DNA of 64,000 nucleotides from Pannonibacter indicus (GTDB lineage Bacteria; Pseudomonadota; Alphaproteobacteria; Rhizobiales; Stappiaceae): contig NZ_LIPT01000001.1 of assembly GCF_001418225.1 (NCBI RefSeq), forward strand, positions 582,377-646,376, written 5' to 3'. Every line of letters starts with the position of its first letter. Positions within the stretch are counted from its first letter, which is position 1. A program made the translations under genes and the position numbers. This document shows positions 45,276 to 55,310 of the stretch, piece by piece. The notes below the pieces were generated by a model. It had not been told where the DNA came from and made no database searches. It worked only from the letters and a program-made list of their open reading frames with translations.

Positions 45276-45289
45276 GCCGGTTCTCCTGT

Positions 45290-46186
45290 TCAGGCGTTCG
45301 CGGTGCCGCGGGTGACAAGGCGGCCTGCAAAGGCGATGAGACGGTCAAGGAAGCATCCGACGACCCCGACATAGACGAGGGCGACGATGATGTCGCTGAT
45401 CAGCGACGAGTTCCATGCGTCCCAGATGAAGAAGCCGATGCCAACGCCGCCGATGAGCATTTCCGCCGCCACGATGGCGAGCCAGGACAGGCCGATGCCG
45501 ATGCGCAGGCCCGTGAAGATGTAGGGCGCGGCAGCCGGCAGCATGATCTTGGCGAAATACTCGAAGCCGTTCAGCCGCAGCACCCTGGCAACATTCTGAT
45601 AGTCCTGCGGAATGTTGCGGATGCCGACCGCCGTGTTGATGATGACCGGCCAGACGGCGGTGATGAAGATGACGAATATGGCTGACGGGTTGCCATCCTG
45701 AAAGGCAGCCAGCGACAGGGGCAGCCAGGCCAGCGGCGGCACGGTGCGCAGCACCTGGAAGATCGGATCAAGCCCGCGCATGGCCCACTGGCTGGAGCCG
45801 ACGAGCACGCCAAGGCCGATACCCACCACCACGGAGAAGGCATAACCGACAGCCACGCGCTGCAGGCTGGCAAGGATCTGCCAGAACATGCCCTGATCAA
45901 TGCCCTGCCCTTCATAGAACGGATGGACGATGATCTCCCAGCTCTCAGACAGCACCTTCGAAGGTGACGGCAGGCTGGCGGTGGTTGAGGAGCACAGCAC
46001 CTCCCACACGACGAGCAGAACGGCAAGAGTGAGAACAGGCGGCAACAGAGTCTGGCCTGCGCTGCGGGCCAGCGTGAGCGCGCGATTGAATTGGCTGCTT
46101 GTCTTCATGGGGCGGGTAAAGGCGATGACGCTGGCCGTTGCCTTGCGTATCGCGGCGTCCTTCATCTTCAGCTGGGTCTGGGGCAT
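45290..46186 (-). CDS. nrtB: Nitrate ABC transporter permease
   Basis: Membrane channel for nitrate import. The start at 46186 (MPQTQLKMK) is preceded by GGGAGAA and gives 298 residues. Five or six hydrophobic segments are present, with a cytoplasmic loop near VARVLRLNGFEYFAKIMLPA that contacts the ATPase. The N-terminal region before the first helix is longer than in many relatives. Confidence 0.92.
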   Translation of the reverse strand: MPQTQLKMKDAAIRKATASVIAFTRPMKTSSQFNRALTLARSAGQTLLPPVLTLAVLLVVWEVLCSSTTASLPSPSKVLSESWEIIVHPFYEGQGIDQGMFWQILASLQRVAVGYAFSVVVGIGLGVLVGSSQWAMRGLDPIFQVLRTVPPLAWLPLSLAAFQDGNPSAIFVIFITAVWPVIINTAVGIRNIPQDYQNVARVLRLNGFEYFAKIMLPAAAPYIFTGLRIGIGLSWLAIVAAEMLIGGVGIGFFIWDAWNSSLISDIIVALVYVGVVGCFLDRLIAFAGRLVTRGTANA

Positions 46187-46256
46187 CAGGTTCTCCCTCG
46201 GGTCTTCATCTGTTCCGGAGCGGTGCGTCCCCGCTCCGGAACATCTCATGCTGCCT

Positions 46257-47546
46257 TCAGGCGATCCGCGTAATCGCAAGGCTCTTCAGGTAGGCTTCGG
46301 GGTTCTCCGGGTCGAAGACCTTGCCGTCGAAGAAGGTTTCCAACCCGCGCGAAGTGGAGGCCGGGATATCGGTGACGCCCAGCGTCTTGGCCGCCTCGCG
46401 CCACAGGTCCTCGCGGTTCACCTGCGCAATCAGCGCCTTGATGTCCGTCTCTGGCTCGAACTTGCCCCAGCGGATGTCTTCGGTGAGGAACCAGGCATCG
46501 TGGCTCTGGAACGGATAGGAGGCATGGTCCCGCCAGAACTTCATGAAATGCGGGCTGTTTTCGACCAGCTTGCCGTTGCCGTAGTCAAACTCGCCTTTCA
46601 GCCGGTCAACGATGTCCTTTGCCGGAACATTGAACCAGGAGCGCTTGCCGACGATTTCGGCCAGCTCTTCCTTGTTGGCCATGTCATCGCACCACTGGGC
46701 CGCTTCCATGACAGCCATCAGCAACGCCTGAGCCGCGCGCGGGTTCTTCTCCACCCAGTCGGCGCGCATGCCCAGGGACTTCTCGGGGTGATTGTTCCAG
46801 ATCTCTCCTGTGGTCAGGGCCGAGTAGCCGATGCCCTGATTGACCAGCTGCTCGTTCCAGGGCTCGCCCACGCAGAAGCAATCCATGGTGCCAACCTTCA
46901 TGTTGGCCACCATCTGCGGGGGCGGCACGACAATGGTTTCAACGTCCTTGTCCGGATCGATGCCGCCGGCAGCCAGCCAATAACGCAGCCAGAGGTCATG
47001 GGTGCCACCGGGGAAGGTCATGGCAGCCTTTGCCGGGTTGCCTTTGGCCTTGCGGGCGGCGAAGCTATCGCGGAGCACGCTGGAATCGAGCCCGACCTTC
47101 AGATCCGCATAGGCAGAGCCAACCGAAATGCCCTGAGAATCCAGGTTAAGACGGGCGAGGATGACCATCGGCAGCGGAACGTTGTTCTGCGTCACCTTGC
47201 CCGCGGAGATGAGATAAGGCATCGGTGTCAGGATATGCGCGCCATCAATGCCGTTGCCTTGCGAGCCCAGCACCAGATTATCGCGCGTGGTGCCCCAGGA
47301 GGCCTGCTTCACCACTTCCACATCCGGCATGCCGTATTTGGCGAAGAGCCCCTTCTCCTTGGCCACGATCAGCGGCGCGGAATCGGTGAGCGCGATGAAG
47401 CCGAGAACGGCGCGGGTTGTCTCTGGCCCTGCCCCTTGTGCAAAGGCGCCGGAGGGAAAGGCCGACTTCACAGCCCCGGCAAGGGCGGCGGCGGCGCTGG
47501 ACTTCAACAAGGTGCGGCGGCTGAGGCCGGCTGTGGTGATGCTCAT
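46257..47546 (-). CDS. nrtA: Nitrate-binding periplasmic protein (NrtA/NasF)
   Basis: Receptor for the NrtBD importer. It has 429 residues from the start at 47546. A twin-arginine signal is visible: SRRTLLKSSAAAALAGAV, with cleavage near AFA-QG. The CmpA/NrtA family core includes LTPMPYLISAGKV and FCVGEPWNEQLV. First structural gene after the leader at 47601-47751, so its transcription is the control point of the operon. Confidence 0.93.
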   Translation of the reverse strand: MSITTAGLSRRTLLKSSAAAALAGAVKSAFPSGAFAQGAGPETTRAVLGFIALTDSAPLIVAKEKGLFAKYGMPDVEVVKQASWGTTRDNLVLGSQGNGIDGAHILTPMPYLISAGKVTQNNVPLPMVILARLNLDSQGISVGSAYADLKVGLDSSVLRDSFAARKAKGNPAKAAMTFPGGTHDLWLRYWLAAGGIDPDKDVETIVVPPPQMVANMKVGTMDCFCVGEPWNEQLVNQGIGYSALTTGEIWNNHPEKSLGMRADWVEKNPRAAQALLMAVMEAAQWCDDMANKEELAEIVGKRSWFNVPAKDIVDRLKGEFDYGNGKLVENSPHFMKFWRDHASYPFQSHDAWFLTEDIRWGKFEPETDIKALIAQVNREDLWREAAKTLGVTDIPASTSRGLETFFDGKVFDPENPEAYLKSLAITRIA

Positions 47547-47600
47547 CGTGTCTGTCCCCTTCTTTGCCCGGGCCCTTCTGTTTTTCCTGGAGCCCAAAAC

Positions 47601-47649
47601 AAAAAACGCCGCCCGGTGACTGCGCGCGGGAAGGGAGGCTCCCGGCAGC
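47601..47649 (-). terminator. Leader terminator before nrtA
   Basis: On the minus strand a GC-rich stem, with GCTGCCGG pairing CCGGGCGGC through a bulged G, is followed by TTTTTTGTTTT. It lies 54 bases before the nrtA start and just after the second hexaloop hairpin, where an antitermination decision would be made. Confidence 0.7.
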
Positions 47650-47654
47650 AAACC

Positions 47655-47721
47655 AAGCGACGTCGATGTCTCTCGTGAACGCTGATATGTGCGTTCGATG
47701 GTTCCGGTCGCCGTTGACCGG
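47655..47721 (-). ncRNA. ANTAR-type antiterminator leader RNA of the nas operon
   Basis: Two hairpins with six-base loops carrying A at position 1 and G at position 4, the known ANTAR recognition feature. P1 at 47704-47721 has stem CCGGTC/GACCGG and loop AACGGC. P2 at 47655-47674 has loop ATCGAC on a stem with one A-G mismatch. A hairpin with an eight-base loop lies between them (47677-47696). The predicted binder is NasT, encoded upstream. Confidence 0.7.
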
Positions 47722-47735
47722 AGCGAGTTATTAAA

Positions 47736-47751
47736 TGCAAGCGCCGTGCCA
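47736..47751 (-). promoter_or_regulatory. Sigma54 (-24/-12) promoter of the nrtA operon
   Basis: On the minus strand TGGCACGGCGCTTGCA matches the TGGCAC-N5-TTGCA consensus exactly. The predicted transcript start near 47725 places the first hexaloop hairpin at the very 5' end of the RNA, which supports both calls. Confidence 0.85.
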
Positions 47752-47849
47752 GATGCTGGCCTCTGCGATAAAATATTGATTTACAAGGATTTTTGGAGAA
47801 GCCGGATTTTGAACCTCCGGCAGGCGCTTATCAGAACCCCGCCTTTTTA

Positions 47850-47868
47850 TGCACCATCATGCAGTGCA
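47850..47868. promoter_or_regulatory. NtrC-like enhancer candidate
   Basis: On the minus strand TGCACTGCATGATGGTGCA carries both NtrC half-sites (TGCAC and GGTGCA) but with two more bases in the spacer than the standard site. It lies about 100-118 bases upstream of the -24 element, a usual enhancer distance. Confidence 0.5.
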
Positions 47869-47896
47869 GCAACTTATCTGCACAAATTGAATCCAC

Positions 47897-49159
47897 TCAC
47901 ACTTCAGACAGCGGCACCGGCTCACCGGGTCTGCGGCGCACCGGGAAGCCCTCCACATGGGCCATGATGTCCTGAGGATCGAAGCGTGCGCCATCCATGA
48001 AGGCGGCTGCGGCCAGAGCGGCATCCTCCAGATCCGCATCCGCCTCTGCTCCAAGGGCCATGCGGTAGAGATCCGGGCGGCAGGAGCCTGCGGCCTTCTC
48101 CGCCAGCGCCTGTGAAAACCCGGCCTGCCCCCAGCGGATCATCTGGCTGTAGATCCACAGGGCCAGCGTGCGGCTCGGCACATTCGAGCTCTGCCCGTGA
48201 AAGCGGAAATAGCTGTCGATCCGGCGGGTGCGGCCATGGGCATCGAGGCTGAATTCGCCCGCCAGAACGCGGCGCAGAATGTCCTTCGGTGCACCCAGAT
48301 AGCGCGGATCGGCCAGGATCGCGGCCAGATCATCGTGGTTTTCCGGAGCCTCGCAACAGCGCGCCGCCCGGTCGAGCGCCACGATCAGCCGCATCACCGT
48401 GTCCTGATTGGCATCGGCCCATTCCGGGCGCATGGCCAGCACCTTTTCCGGCGCCAGCGGCCAGATGTCCTGCTTGACCGCAACGATGCGCCCGACACCG
48501 CGTTCGCAGGCAATCATGTTCCACGGCGCACCGACACAGAAACCGTCAATGGCCCCCGCTTCCAGCGCATCGGAGGTCATGGGCGGCGGCACGACCACCA
48601 GCCGCACATCCGCATCCGGATCAATGCCGCCTGCCGCCAGCCAGTAGCGGAACTCATAGTTATGCGAGGAAAACGGATAGGTGACGCCCAGCGTCAGCGG
48701 CGCCATGCCGCCTTCCCGCCGCGCCTGCACCACCAGCGCCAAAGCCCGGGCGCAGCCCAGCGCATCAGCCCGTTCCACCCCTTCGGCAAGTTCTGCCATT
48801 TCCTCGAACAGCCGAAGCGCCAGCGTGATGGCATTGCCGCCCTGCCCCAGAAAGAAGGGCGTGACCGCAGGCGACGGATTGGAGCCAAGCCCGAGCTGCG
48901 CCGCCACCGGCATGGGCGAGAGCATGTGGGCGATATCGAACTGACGGAAGGCAAGCCGGTCGCGCACATTGGCCCAGGACACATCGCGCACCAGTTCCAG
49001 CCGCAGGCCCTCGCGTTCGGCAAAGCCCGCCTCGGCGGCGGCCAGCAGGATCGAGGCATCAACGAGCGGAATGAAGCCGGCCCTGAGCACGCGCGGCTCC
49101 CGGCCCGGCGCCTTGCCGGGCAGGGGAAGATCGGGGGCATGTGCCGGGTGTGCGTTCAT
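47897..49159 (-). CDS. nasS: Nitrate/nitrite sensor NasS, cytoplasmic NrtA-like protein
   Basis: Binds nitrate or nitrite and sequesters the antiterminator NasT in its absence. It has 420 residues of the CmpA/NrtA family but no signal peptide (starts MNAHPAHAPDLPLPG), which separates NasS from the transported receptor. The family segments MLSPMPVAAQLGLG and FCVGAPWNMIACERG are conserved. It follows nasT by 43 bases. Confidence 0.92.
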   Translation of the reverse strand: MNAHPAHAPDLPLPGKAPGREPRVLRAGFIPLVDASILLAAAEAGFAEREGLRLELVRDVSWANVRDRLAFRQFDIAHMLSPMPVAAQLGLGSNPSPAVTPFFLGQGGNAITLALRLFEEMAELAEGVERADALGCARALALVVQARREGGMAPLTLGVTYPFSSHNYEFRYWLAAGGIDPDADVRLVVVPPPMTSDALEAGAIDGFCVGAPWNMIACERGVGRIVAVKQDIWPLAPEKVLAMRPEWADANQDTVMRLIVALDRAARCCEAPENHDDLAAILADPRYLGAPKDILRRVLAGEFSLDAHGRTRRIDSYFRFHGQSSNVPSRTLALWIYSQMIRWGQAGFSQALAEKAAGSCRPDLYRMALGAEADADLEDAALAAAAFMDGARFDPQDIMAHVEGFPVRRRPGEPVPLSEV

Positions 49160-49202
49160 CCTGTCCTGCTCCTTCTGCGCGTCCCCCGCGCGGGCCTGCC
49201 GT

Positions 49203-49787
49203 TCACAGCAGCAGCCCGGCTGCGGTCACCACGCTCTGGGCGATGTCCGCAATCTTCTTCTTCTCGTTCATCGCCGTCTGCCGCAGCAGCGTGAAGGCTT
49301 CTTCCTCGCTGAGCCCGCGGGATTTCATCAAAATGCCCTTGGCCCGCTCCACCACCTTGCGCTCTTCCAGCGCGTTGCGTGCCTCGGCCAGTTCCTGCTG
49401 CAGCCGGGTGAAGGCATTGAACCGGGCAATGGCCATGTCGAGGATCGGCTTCACCCGCTCCTGCCTGAGCCCGTCGACCACATAGGCGGACACGCCAGCC
49501 TCCACCGCCGCCGCGACCATGCCGCTTTCCGAGCGGTCCACGAACATGGCAATCGGCCGCTGGGCCGCGCGCGACACTTGAAACAGATGCTCCAGCTGGT
49601 CACGGTTGGGGTTTTCCAGGTCGATGACGATCACATCCGGGTCGATCTCGACGATGCGGCGCACCAGCCCGTCCATGCTGGACAGAAGGATCACCCGCTC
49701 ATGCCCGGCCTCCCGCAATCCGCGCTCGATGATCGAGGCGCGAATGTCGTTCTCATCGATCACGAGTACGGTCAGGGCTGCGTCCAT
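49203..49787 (-). CDS. nasT: ANTAR-domain antiterminator NasT
   Basis: RNA-binding antiterminator that lets transcription pass the leader terminator of nrtA when freed by NasS. It has 194 residues. The N-terminal receiver-like domain (LTVLVIDENDIRASIIERGL) has an Asp region at DPDVIVIDLENP. The C-terminal ANTAR domain is LEERKVVERAKGILMKSRGL followed by EEEAFTLLRQTAMNEKKKI. The leader at 47655-47721 is its likely target. Confidence 0.94.
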   Translation of the reverse strand: MDAALTVLVIDENDIRASIIERGLREAGHERVILLSSMDGLVRRIVEIDPDVIVIDLENPNRDQLEHLFQVSRAAQRPIAMFVDRSESGMVAAAVEAGVSAYVVDGLRQERVKPILDMAIARFNAFTRLQQELAEARNALEERKVVERAKGILMKSRGLSEEEAFTLLRQTAMNEKKKIADIAQSVVTAAGLLL

Positions 49788-49895
49788 GGCGCGATTATGC
49801 CGGGGCTTTTCCGCAGCGCAATATCACCCCCTGCCCGTTTTATAGGCATGCCGTACAAGAGGACCCGAAAGGCCCTTTGCCCCACCCTCCCCCCT

Positions 49896-49944
49896 GTCCG
49901 GATTTCCGGACGGGGGCATCGGAACCTCGTCCGGAAATCCGGAC
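49896..49944. promoter_or_regulatory. Mirror pair of 16-bp palindromes before mrpA
   Basis: The gap 49788-50036 holds GTCCGGATTTCCGGAC (49896-49911) and GTCCGGAAATCCGGAC (49929-49944), exact reverse complements of each other, 33 bases apart. The first is extended by CCCCC/GGGGG flanks. Either copy can form its own hairpin, or both can pair as one 16-bp stem. They are likely operators or a switchable RNA structure for nasT or mrpA. Confidence 0.65.
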
Positions 49945-50036
49945 AAGAGGGCTGCACTGAGCATTATACCCACTGAAAATAAAGAGAAAAATTGGCTGGC
50001 ACACCTCTTGCCAATACAGGGCAAACAGCAAAAGGG

Positions 50037-52400
50037 ATGCAAGCCGTGAGCTTTGAATGGAGCATAGTTGCCGCACTGGCGGGCGCAGTGATTGCGCGGC
50101 CAGCTGCATCATTTCTGGGGCGCAATACCGGTTGGGTGATGTGCCTCATCCCCCTGGCCATCTTTGCCTCACTGCTGATGCAGGCCGGACAGGTCGCATC
50201 CGGCGGGGCGCTGACCGCGCAACTGGCCTGGGTGCCCTCACTGGGCGTCGAGCTGTCGTTCCGCCTGGACGGCTTCTCGCTGCTCTTTGGCCTGCTGATC
50301 AGCGGCATCGGCACGCTGGTGGTGATCTATGCCGGCGCCTATTTCGCCGAAAAGCCCAGTTCCGAGATTGGCCGCTTCCTCGGCCTCATCCTGCTGTTCA
50401 TGACCGCGATGCTCGGCACGGTGCTCTCCGACAACCTGATCGTCATGTTCGTCTTCTGGGAACTGACGAGCCTTGCCTCCTTCCTGCTCATCGGCTTTGA
50501 CGGCCACAAGGAAGCGGCGCGCAAGTCTGCCCTGCAGTCGCTGGTCGTCACCGGTGGCGGCGGCCTGGTGCTGTTTGCGGGCATTCTCGTCATCGGCATG
50601 ACGATGGGCACCTTCTCGTTCACCGAGGTTCTGGCCCGCTCCGGCGAACTCGTTGCCAGCCCCTGGGCCGGAACGATCGCAGTGCTGATCATGATCGGCG
50701 CCTTCACCAAGAGCGCGCAGTTCCCGTTCCACTTCTGGCTGCCGAATGCCATGGCCGCACCGACGCCGGCCTCCGCCTATCTGCATTCGGCCACCATGGT
50801 GAAGCTGGGCGTGTTCCTGCTGGCGCGGTTTGACGGCGTCTTTGCCGGGATGCCCGCCTTCGGCCACACGCTCGTCATCGTCGGCTCGCTGACCATGATC
50901 GTCGCCGCCCTGCAGGCCCTGCGCGCCGAAGGTTTCAAGGCCGTGCTGGCCCAGTCCACCGTTGCCTCGCTCGGCATTCTGGTGATGCTGATCGGCCTCA
51001 CCGGGGAAGTGGCAGCCGTGGCCACGGCCGGGTTCATCCTCGCCCATGCGCTGTACAAGGCGGCGCTGTTCTTCTGTGCAGGCACCGCCATCCATGCCAC
51101 GGGCGAAGCGAACCTGAACAGGCTCGGCGGCCTTGCCCGCTTCCTGCCGGTCACTGCGGTTGCAGCCGTGCTGGCCAGCCTGTCGATGGCCGGCCTGCCG
51201 CCCTTCGTCGGCTTCATCTCCAAGGAGTACCTGTTCGAGGCACAGCTTGCCAGCGACTGGAACTTCCTGCCCGTCGCCGCCGCCGTTCTCGTCAACGCGG
51301 TCATGGTGGGCGTGGCCGGTGTCGTGTCGGTCCGCCCGTTCTACTTCAAGGCAGAGCGTGTCAGTGAAGTGCACCATGGCGAAACACCGGGCCTGCTCGT
51401 GGGACCGCTGCTGCTTGCCGCCGGCGGCATCCTGATCGGCCTCGTGCCGGGCCCGGTGGCCCAGTGGCTCATCGCCCCTGCTGCTTCGGCCCTCTACGGC
51501 CAGCCGGTGGATGTGTCCTTCAAGCTCTGGCACGGCCTGACGCCGATGCTGATGCTGTCGGCTCTCGTCATCACCATCGGTGCCGTGATCGTGCTGCAGT
51601 GGACCCGCATTCACAACACGCTACGCCACTATGACCGGTTCTATGCCTGGCTGGGTGACCGCTTCTATCACAAGGCGCTCAACGGCCTTCTGGGCACGGC
51701 GCGCCTGTCGACCCGCGTGCTGCAGAATGGCGACCAGCACCGTTACACCACCATCGTGCTGCTGACGGTGATTGCAGGCCTTGCCTTCGCCTTCTTCGCC
51801 GCGCCGTCCTGGGACTTCCTGGCTGGTGAAGGCCGCATCCGCATCTCCGTGGTGCTGGTGCTGCTGCTCACGGCTGCAGGTGCCATTGCAACGGTCTTCG
51901 TGCGCTCGCTGATCGCCGGGCTCGTGGCAGCGGGCGTCACCGGCTTCGGCTCTGCCGTGGTGTTCATGCTCAACGGCGCCCCGGACCTGGCCCTGACGCA
52001 GACGGCTGTTGAAACGCTGATCGTCATCCTGATGACGGCGGTGCTGCTGCGCCTGCCCTCGCGGCGCCGTCATTCGCGCAGCGTCACCGAGCGCCGCCGC
52101 GACGGCCTGATCGCCACCGGCTTTGCCGTGATCATGTTCGTCGCGCTTGCCTCCATCGGCGTCACTCCGGTTGATCTGCGCCTGTCCGAATATTTCGGCG
52201 AGACCAGCTACCTGGAGGCCTATGGCCGCAACGTCGTCAACGTGATCCTCGTGGATTACCGCGCCATCGACACGCTGGGTGAGATCGCCGTCGTCGCCCT
52301 CGCAACCATCGCCGCCTGGGGCCTGCTGCGCGGTGCCCGCAAACCTGCAGTCAAGCCCGCAAGCACGCCCATAAGCGCACCAGCCACCACGAAGGAGTGA
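50037..52400 (+). CDS. mrpA: Mrp Na+/H+ antiporter subunit A
   Basis: Largest membrane subunit of the multisubunit cation/proton antiporter, related to complex I NuoL. It has 787 residues. Family motifs include [18 protein letters not shown] near residue 140 and THSAMMV-like [20 protein letters not shown] near residue 245. The C-terminus holds the MbhD/E-like part ([20 protein letters not shown]). The start is ambiguous: ATG 50037, or GTG 50046 which is better spaced from AAAAGGG. Confidence 0.93.
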   Translation: MQAVSFEWSIVAALAGAVIARPAASFLGRNTGWVMCLIPLAIFASLLMQAGQVASGGALTAQLAWVPSLGVELSFRLDGFSLLFGLLISGIGTLVVIYAGAYFAEKPSSEIGRFLGLILLFMTAMLGTVLSDNLIVMFVFWELTSLASFLLIGFDGHKEAARKSALQSLVVTGGGGLVLFAGILVIGMTMGTFSFTEVLARSGELVASPWAGTIAVLIMIGAFTKSAQFPFHFWLPNAMAAPTPASAYLHSATMVKLGVFLLARFDGVFAGMPAFGHTLVIVGSLTMIVAALQALRAEGFKAVLAQSTVASLGILVMLIGLTGEVAAVATAGFILAHALYKAALFFCAGTAIHATGEANLNRLGGLARFLPVTAVAAVLASLSMAGLPPFVGFISKEYLFEAQLASDWNFLPVAAAVLVNAVMVGVAGVVSVRPFYFKAERVSEVHHGETPGLLVGPLLLAAGGILIGLVPGPVAQWLIAPAASALYGQPVDVSFKLWHGLTPMLMLSALVITIGAVIVLQWTRIHNTLRHYDRFYAWLGDRFYHKALNGLLGTARLSTRVLQNGDQHRYTTIVLLTVIAGLAFAFFAAPSWDFLAGEGRIRISVVLVLLLTAAGAIATVFVRSLIAGLVAAGVTGFGSAVVFMLNGAPDLALTQTAVETLIVILMTAVLLRLPSRRRHSRSVTERRRDGLIATGFAVIMFVALASIGVTPVDLRLSEYFGETSYLEAYGRNVVNVILVDYRAIDTLGEIAVVALATIAAWGLLRGARKPAVKPASTPISAPATTKE

Positions 52401-52405
52401 CAGTC

Positions 52406-52810
52406 ATGTCCATCATCTTCTCAACCATGTCCCGCCTCGTCTTCGTGCTGCTGCTCGTGGTGTCCGTTTACATGCTGTTCCGCGGCCACAACGAACCGGG
52501 CGGCGGCTTCATCGGCGGACTGTTCGCAGCCCTCGGCTTCGCGCTGCTGGCGCTGGCCGCAAACGTGGAGACGGCCCGCCGCGCTCTGATGGTTCACCCC
52601 GTCGTTCTGATGGGCTGCGGGTTGTTCCTGTCCTTCGTCAGCGGGCTGCCGGGGCTGTTCTCGGATGGCTCGTTCCTGACCCATTGGTGGGCGGAACTCG
52701 GCTCTGCCCATGTGGGCACCGCCACGATCTTCGACATCGGCGTCTTCATGGTCGTCATTGGCGGCGTGCTGTCGCTGGTCTTCCGGTTCTATGAGGGAGT
52801 GGAACAGTGA
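52406..52810 (+). CDS. mrpB: Mrp Na+/H+ antiporter subunit B
   Basis: Small membrane subunit, 134 residues, about four helices. The family motif [20 protein letters not shown] is near residue 25. ATG 52406 is preferred since AAGGAG precedes it at good spacing; it begins 5 bases after mrpA and overlaps mrpC. Confidence 0.93.
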   Translation: MSIIFSTMSRLVFVLLLVVSVYMLFRGHNEPGGGFIGGLFAALGFALLALAANVETARRALMVHPVVLMGCGLFLSFVSGLPGLFSDGSFLTHWWAELGSAHVGTATIFDIGVFMVVIGGVLSLVFRFYEGVEQ

Positions 52811-53185
52811 GCCTCATCTACGCTTTCGCCATTTCGGCCCAGATGGGCGCAGGCATCTATCTGCTGCTGTCGCGGCACGTAATGCGCATTCTCTTCGGCG
52901 TTGTGCTGCTGTCGGCAGCTGTGAACCTCCTGATCTTCGTTGCAGGCGGTCTGCAGTTCACCGCCCCGCCGATCATCGAAAAGGGCGCGCAGGTGCTCGG
53001 CGCAGAAGCAGCCAACCCCCTGCCGCAGGCGCTGATCCTGACCGCCATCGTCATCGGCTTTGCGCTGGTGGCCTTTGCCGCCGCCCTCGTGCTCAAGGCC
53101 TACTCGGCCCTCGGCTCCGTCTTCACCGACGAGCAGAACGCCGCCGAAGAACTCGGCTCGCCATTTGACAAGGAGGCCACCCGCA

Positions 53186-53193
<8 letters not shown>
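52807..53193 (+). CDS. mrpC: Mrp Na+/H+ antiporter subunit C (NuoK-like)
   Basis: Three-helix subunit homologous to NuoK, 128 residues, GTG start overlapping the mrpB stop (GTGA). Conserved segments are [17 protein letters not shown] and DPLPQAL-like [19 protein letters not shown]. Overlaps mrpD by 8 bases. Confidence 0.93.
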
Positions 53194-54687
<1,494 letters not shown>

Positions 54688-54691
<4 letters not shown>

Positions 54692-55023
54692 CTCTCGCCA
54701 TTCGCATCGGCCAGTCTGCAATTCTCGGGCTCGTGTTCCTGAGAGAACTGGTGGCCTCGTCCATCACGGTGGCCCGGCAGGTTCTGGGCAACCGCACGGC
54801 ACTGCGCCCGGCCATCGTGGCGGTGCCGGTCAACCTGCGCAGCCGCGCCGGGGTAACCACCCTGGCCAACTGCGTCAGCCTGACACCGGGCACCACCTCG
54901 CTGCATGTCAGCGAGGACCTCAGCACCCTCTATGTGCATGTTCTCAATGCCCCGGACCCGGATGTGGTGGCAGCCAACATCAAGGGCACGTTCGAAAAGC
55001 GCATCAAGGAGATTGAAGGATGA
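54688..55023 (+). CDS. mrpE: Mrp Na+/H+ antiporter subunit E, short form
   Basis: 111 residues, against about 160 in most relatives. The missing part is the N-terminal membrane region. The conserved C-terminal half is complete (TTLANCVSLTPGTTSLHVSE, LYVHVLNAPDPD). ATGA overlaps with mrpD and mrpF show it is a normal part of the operon, not a fragment from a break. Confidence 0.88.
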
Positions 55024-55310
55024 TCGAGTTTCTGGACAGCTACCTGACCCTCTTCGCCGCCATCCTGATCGCGATCCTGATGGTGCCCCTGACGCTTGCC
55101 GCCATTCGCATGGTCACCGGCCCCGGCTATGCCGACCGTTTCGTCGCGCTGGACATGCTGACCGGCATCGCCGTTGCCATTGCGGCCCTGACCATGATCG
55201 GCACCGGGCGCCGCGAGTTTCTGGATATCGCCTTCGGCATCGCGCTGATCGGCTTCCTGGCCACCTGCTCGCTGTCGGCGCTGCTTGAGAAGAAGAAGGA
55301 GGACAAGTGA
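55020..55310 (+). CDS. mrpF: Mrp Na+/H+ antiporter subunit F
   Basis: Three-helix subunit, 96 residues. The conserved segment is RMVTGPGYADRFVALDMLTG near residue 30, with Asp in the second helix. It overlaps mrpE and mrpG. Confidence 0.93.
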   Translation: MIEFLDSYLTLFAAILIAILMVPLTLAAIRMVTGPGYADRFVALDMLTGIAVAIAALTMIGTGRREFLDIAFGIALIGFLATCSLSALLEKKKEDK

